Origin: CAVPHV01 sp963821095
GTDB lineage: Bacteria > Actinomycetota > Acidimicrobiia > Spongiisociales > UBA5794
Length of the DNA stretch: 64,000 nt
Direction of reading: 5' to 3'
NCBI GenBank assembly: GCA_963821095.1
Contig: CAWGCJ010000007.1
Span: forward strand, 569,987 to 633,986
How positions within the stretch are numbered: the first letter of the stretch is position 1; every line of letters starts with the position of its first letter. The translations under genes were made by a program, and so were the position numbers. Of this stretch, positions 62,362 through 64,000 are shown piece by piece. Under the pieces are notes generated by a model that was given only the letters and a program-made list of their open reading frames with translations, ran no database searches and was not told the DNA's origin.

Positions 62362-64000
62362 ATGGCGGAGACGAACGAGCAGATCAACAACCACGCCGGG
62401 TTCATCTGGTCGGTAGCCGACCTGCTGCGCGGCGACTACAAGCAGTCCGAGTACGGCCGCGTGATCCTTCCGCTGACGGTGCTCCGTCGGCTCGACTGCG
62501 TCCTCGATCCCGTGAAGCCGAAGATGCTGCAGAAGTACGAGGAGGTGAAGGGCAAGGTCGAGAACTTCGGCCCGCTGCTCGACAGGCTCACCAACATCGA
62601 GGATCTCTGGAACATCTCCCCGTTCGACTTCCCCAAGCTGCTCGACGACCCCGACCACATCGCGGACAACCTCCGCTCCTACATCCACGGCTTCTCGCCG
62701 GAGATCCGCGACATCATCGACAAGTTCGACCTCGCCGCCCAGATCACTCGGCTCGACAAGGCCAACCTGCTGTACCTCGTGGTGTCCAAGTTCGCCGAGA
62801 TCGACCTCCACCCCGACAAGGTCTCAAACATCGAGATGGGCTACCTCTACGAAGAGCTGATCCGTCGGTTCTCAGAACTCTCCAACGAGACCGCAGGCGA
62901 GCACTTCACCCCCCGCGAGGTGATCCGTCTCATGGTGAGCCTCCTGTTCATCGAGGACGACGACCTCCTCTCCAAGCCGGGTGTGGTGAAGACCGTCTAC
63001 GACCCAGCTTGTGGCACGGGCGGGATGCTGTCGGTGGCCGAAGGCTATGTCCGGGCGCACAACCCGCACGCCACCTGAAGGTGTTCGGCCAGGAGCTCAA
63101 CGCGGAGACGTACGCCGTGTGCCGGTCCGACATGATGCTGAAGGGCCAGGACGCCACCAACATCGTCTACGGCAACTCGTTCTCCGAAGACGGACACCCG
63201 GCCGCAACTTCGACTACCTGCTCGCCAACCCGCCGTTCGGCGTCGAGTGGAAGAAGGTCCAGAAGGAAGTCAAGGACGAACATCAGACCAAGGGATTCGC
63301 CGGCCGGTTCGGAGCGGGACTTCCGCCGCATCAACGACGGCAGCCTGCTCTTCATCCAGCACATGATCTCCAAGATGAAGCCTGCATCGGAAGGCGGCTC
63401 CCGGCTGGCAATCGTCTTCAACGGCTCGCCGCTGTTCACCGGCGCCGCCGGGTCCGGTCCTCGGAGATCCGACGATGGATCATCGAGAACGACTGGCTGG
63501 AGGCCATCGTCGCTCTGCCCGATCAGCTCTTCTACAACACCGGCATCGCCACGTACTTCTGGATCGTCACCAACCGCAAGTCCCCGGAGCGGCGCGGCAA
63601 AGTCCAGCTTGTCGATGCTCGGGAGCTGTGGACCAAGACCGCGAGAGCCTTGGAGAGAAGCGCAAGCAGCTCTCCGATGGACAGATTGCCGAGATCGTTC
63701 GTCTCTACGGGGACTTCGAGGAGAGCGACCGCGTCAAGATCTTCCCCAACGAGGCATTCGGATACCTCCGCATCACTGTTGAACGGCCACTCGAAGGTGA
63801 GGTCGACTCGAAAGGGCGACCAAAGCTGATCCGAAGCTACGGGACCACGAGAACGTGTCGCTGCCCGACGGCAAGGCTCATACGAGCCGAACCCGACCGA
63901 GAGGCTCCGAACATCCGAGTACCGGAGAGGCGATCGACGAGTACATGGATGCCGAGGTACTGCCCTACGTACCCGACGCTGGGTGGACCACTCCAAGACC
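62362..64000 (+). pseudogene. hsdM: HsdM, type I restriction-modification DNA methylase subunit, frameshifted and 3' truncated
   Basis: Methylates adenine in the system's target site with SAM. ATG 62362 has GGGAG upstream. The N-terminal helical domain is intact (INNHAGFIWSVADLLRGDYKQ to 62880), then the SAM-binding DPACGTGGML, the catalytic NPPFGVEW and later conserved pieces (LFIQHMISKMKP, WLEAIVALPDQLFYNTGIATY, LYGDFEESDRVKIFPNEAFGYL). After 63075 the frame changes at about 63075, 63203, 63318, 63458, 63655 and 63840. The C-terminal segment ending at 64000 is still the same gene; hsdS and hsdR would be expected beyond the window. Confidence 0.88.

Overview
The window looks like a chromosomal contig from a high-GC actinobacterium. 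A WhiB regulator, a SigE-like ECF sigma / anti-sigma / RseB triad, a DivIVA-domain protein, UPF0182, a Lon-like PDZ protease, an LppM-type lipoprotein and a SenX3/RegX3-like phosphate system all point to Actinobacteria. The Thr-rich lipoprotein linkers and the DUF2342, DUF4328 and PaaN families suggest class Acidimicrobiia. That placement is inference; no rRNA or marker set is present.

Layout. 1-8.6 kb is central metabolism: folD (cut by the window start), icd, mdh, a membrane protein, an HU protein with a strong terminator, an SCP2 protein, and the reverse-strand sdhCAB operon. 8.8-12.8 kb is regulation and envelope stress: whiB with a good promoter, a membrane-anchored protein with a degenerate Mrr-like domain, tatA, then overlapping ECF sigma, double zinc-finger anti-sigma and RseB-like genes. 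12.8-21.6 kb holds a TAP-like lipoprotein hydrolase and a complete phosphate regulon: RegX3/SenX3-like genes divergent from pstSCAB-phoU, with an 11-bp-spaced PHO box between them. 21.6-26.7 kb has an AhpE-like peroxiredoxin, a DUF2342 protein overlapping a HtrA-like protease, moaE, a DUF4328 protein and a HEAT-repeat protein. 26.7-40.4 kb is one catabolic block on the plus strand: TetR regulator, enoyl-CoA hydratase, 3-hydroxyacyl-CoA dehydrogenase, thiolase, PaaN-type aldehyde dehydrogenase, acyl-CoA ligase and a full Liv-type ABC importer. It looks like uptake, activation and beta-oxidation of an aromatic or branched acid; no paaABCDE oxygenase is visible. 40.4-52.2 kb carries paaI, bioY, lppM, the Lon-like protease, DivIVA protein, UPF0182, a GAF histidine kinase and a subtilase ending in GLSWS repeats.

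From 52.6 kb the window becomes accessory: vapBC, a tRNA-fMet gene, 12-bp tandem repeats, a compact three-gene cassette (TIGR04255-like protein, HTH regulator, unknown protein), a tyrosine integrase, an XRE regulator, an excisionase-like protein, a MobF relaxase-helicase, a broken SIR2-like protein and hsdM of a type I restriction system, cut by the window end. I read this as an integrative mobilizable element, probably in the tRNA-fMet gene, with defence-type cargo. The far end is not visible.

Single-base frameshifts are a theme. phoU, ahpE, the DUF2342 gene, the enoyl-CoA hydratase, the GAF kinase and the subtilase (twice) are each broken by one base, several in short homopolymers, while their protein sequence stays well conserved in the shifted frame. 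Between 56 and 64 kb the density is far higher (integrase, relaxase, SIR2-like, hsdM), yet the cassette at 54.4-55.9 kb is clean. Residual consensus error is the simplest explanation for the isolated cases; real decay is possible for the element.
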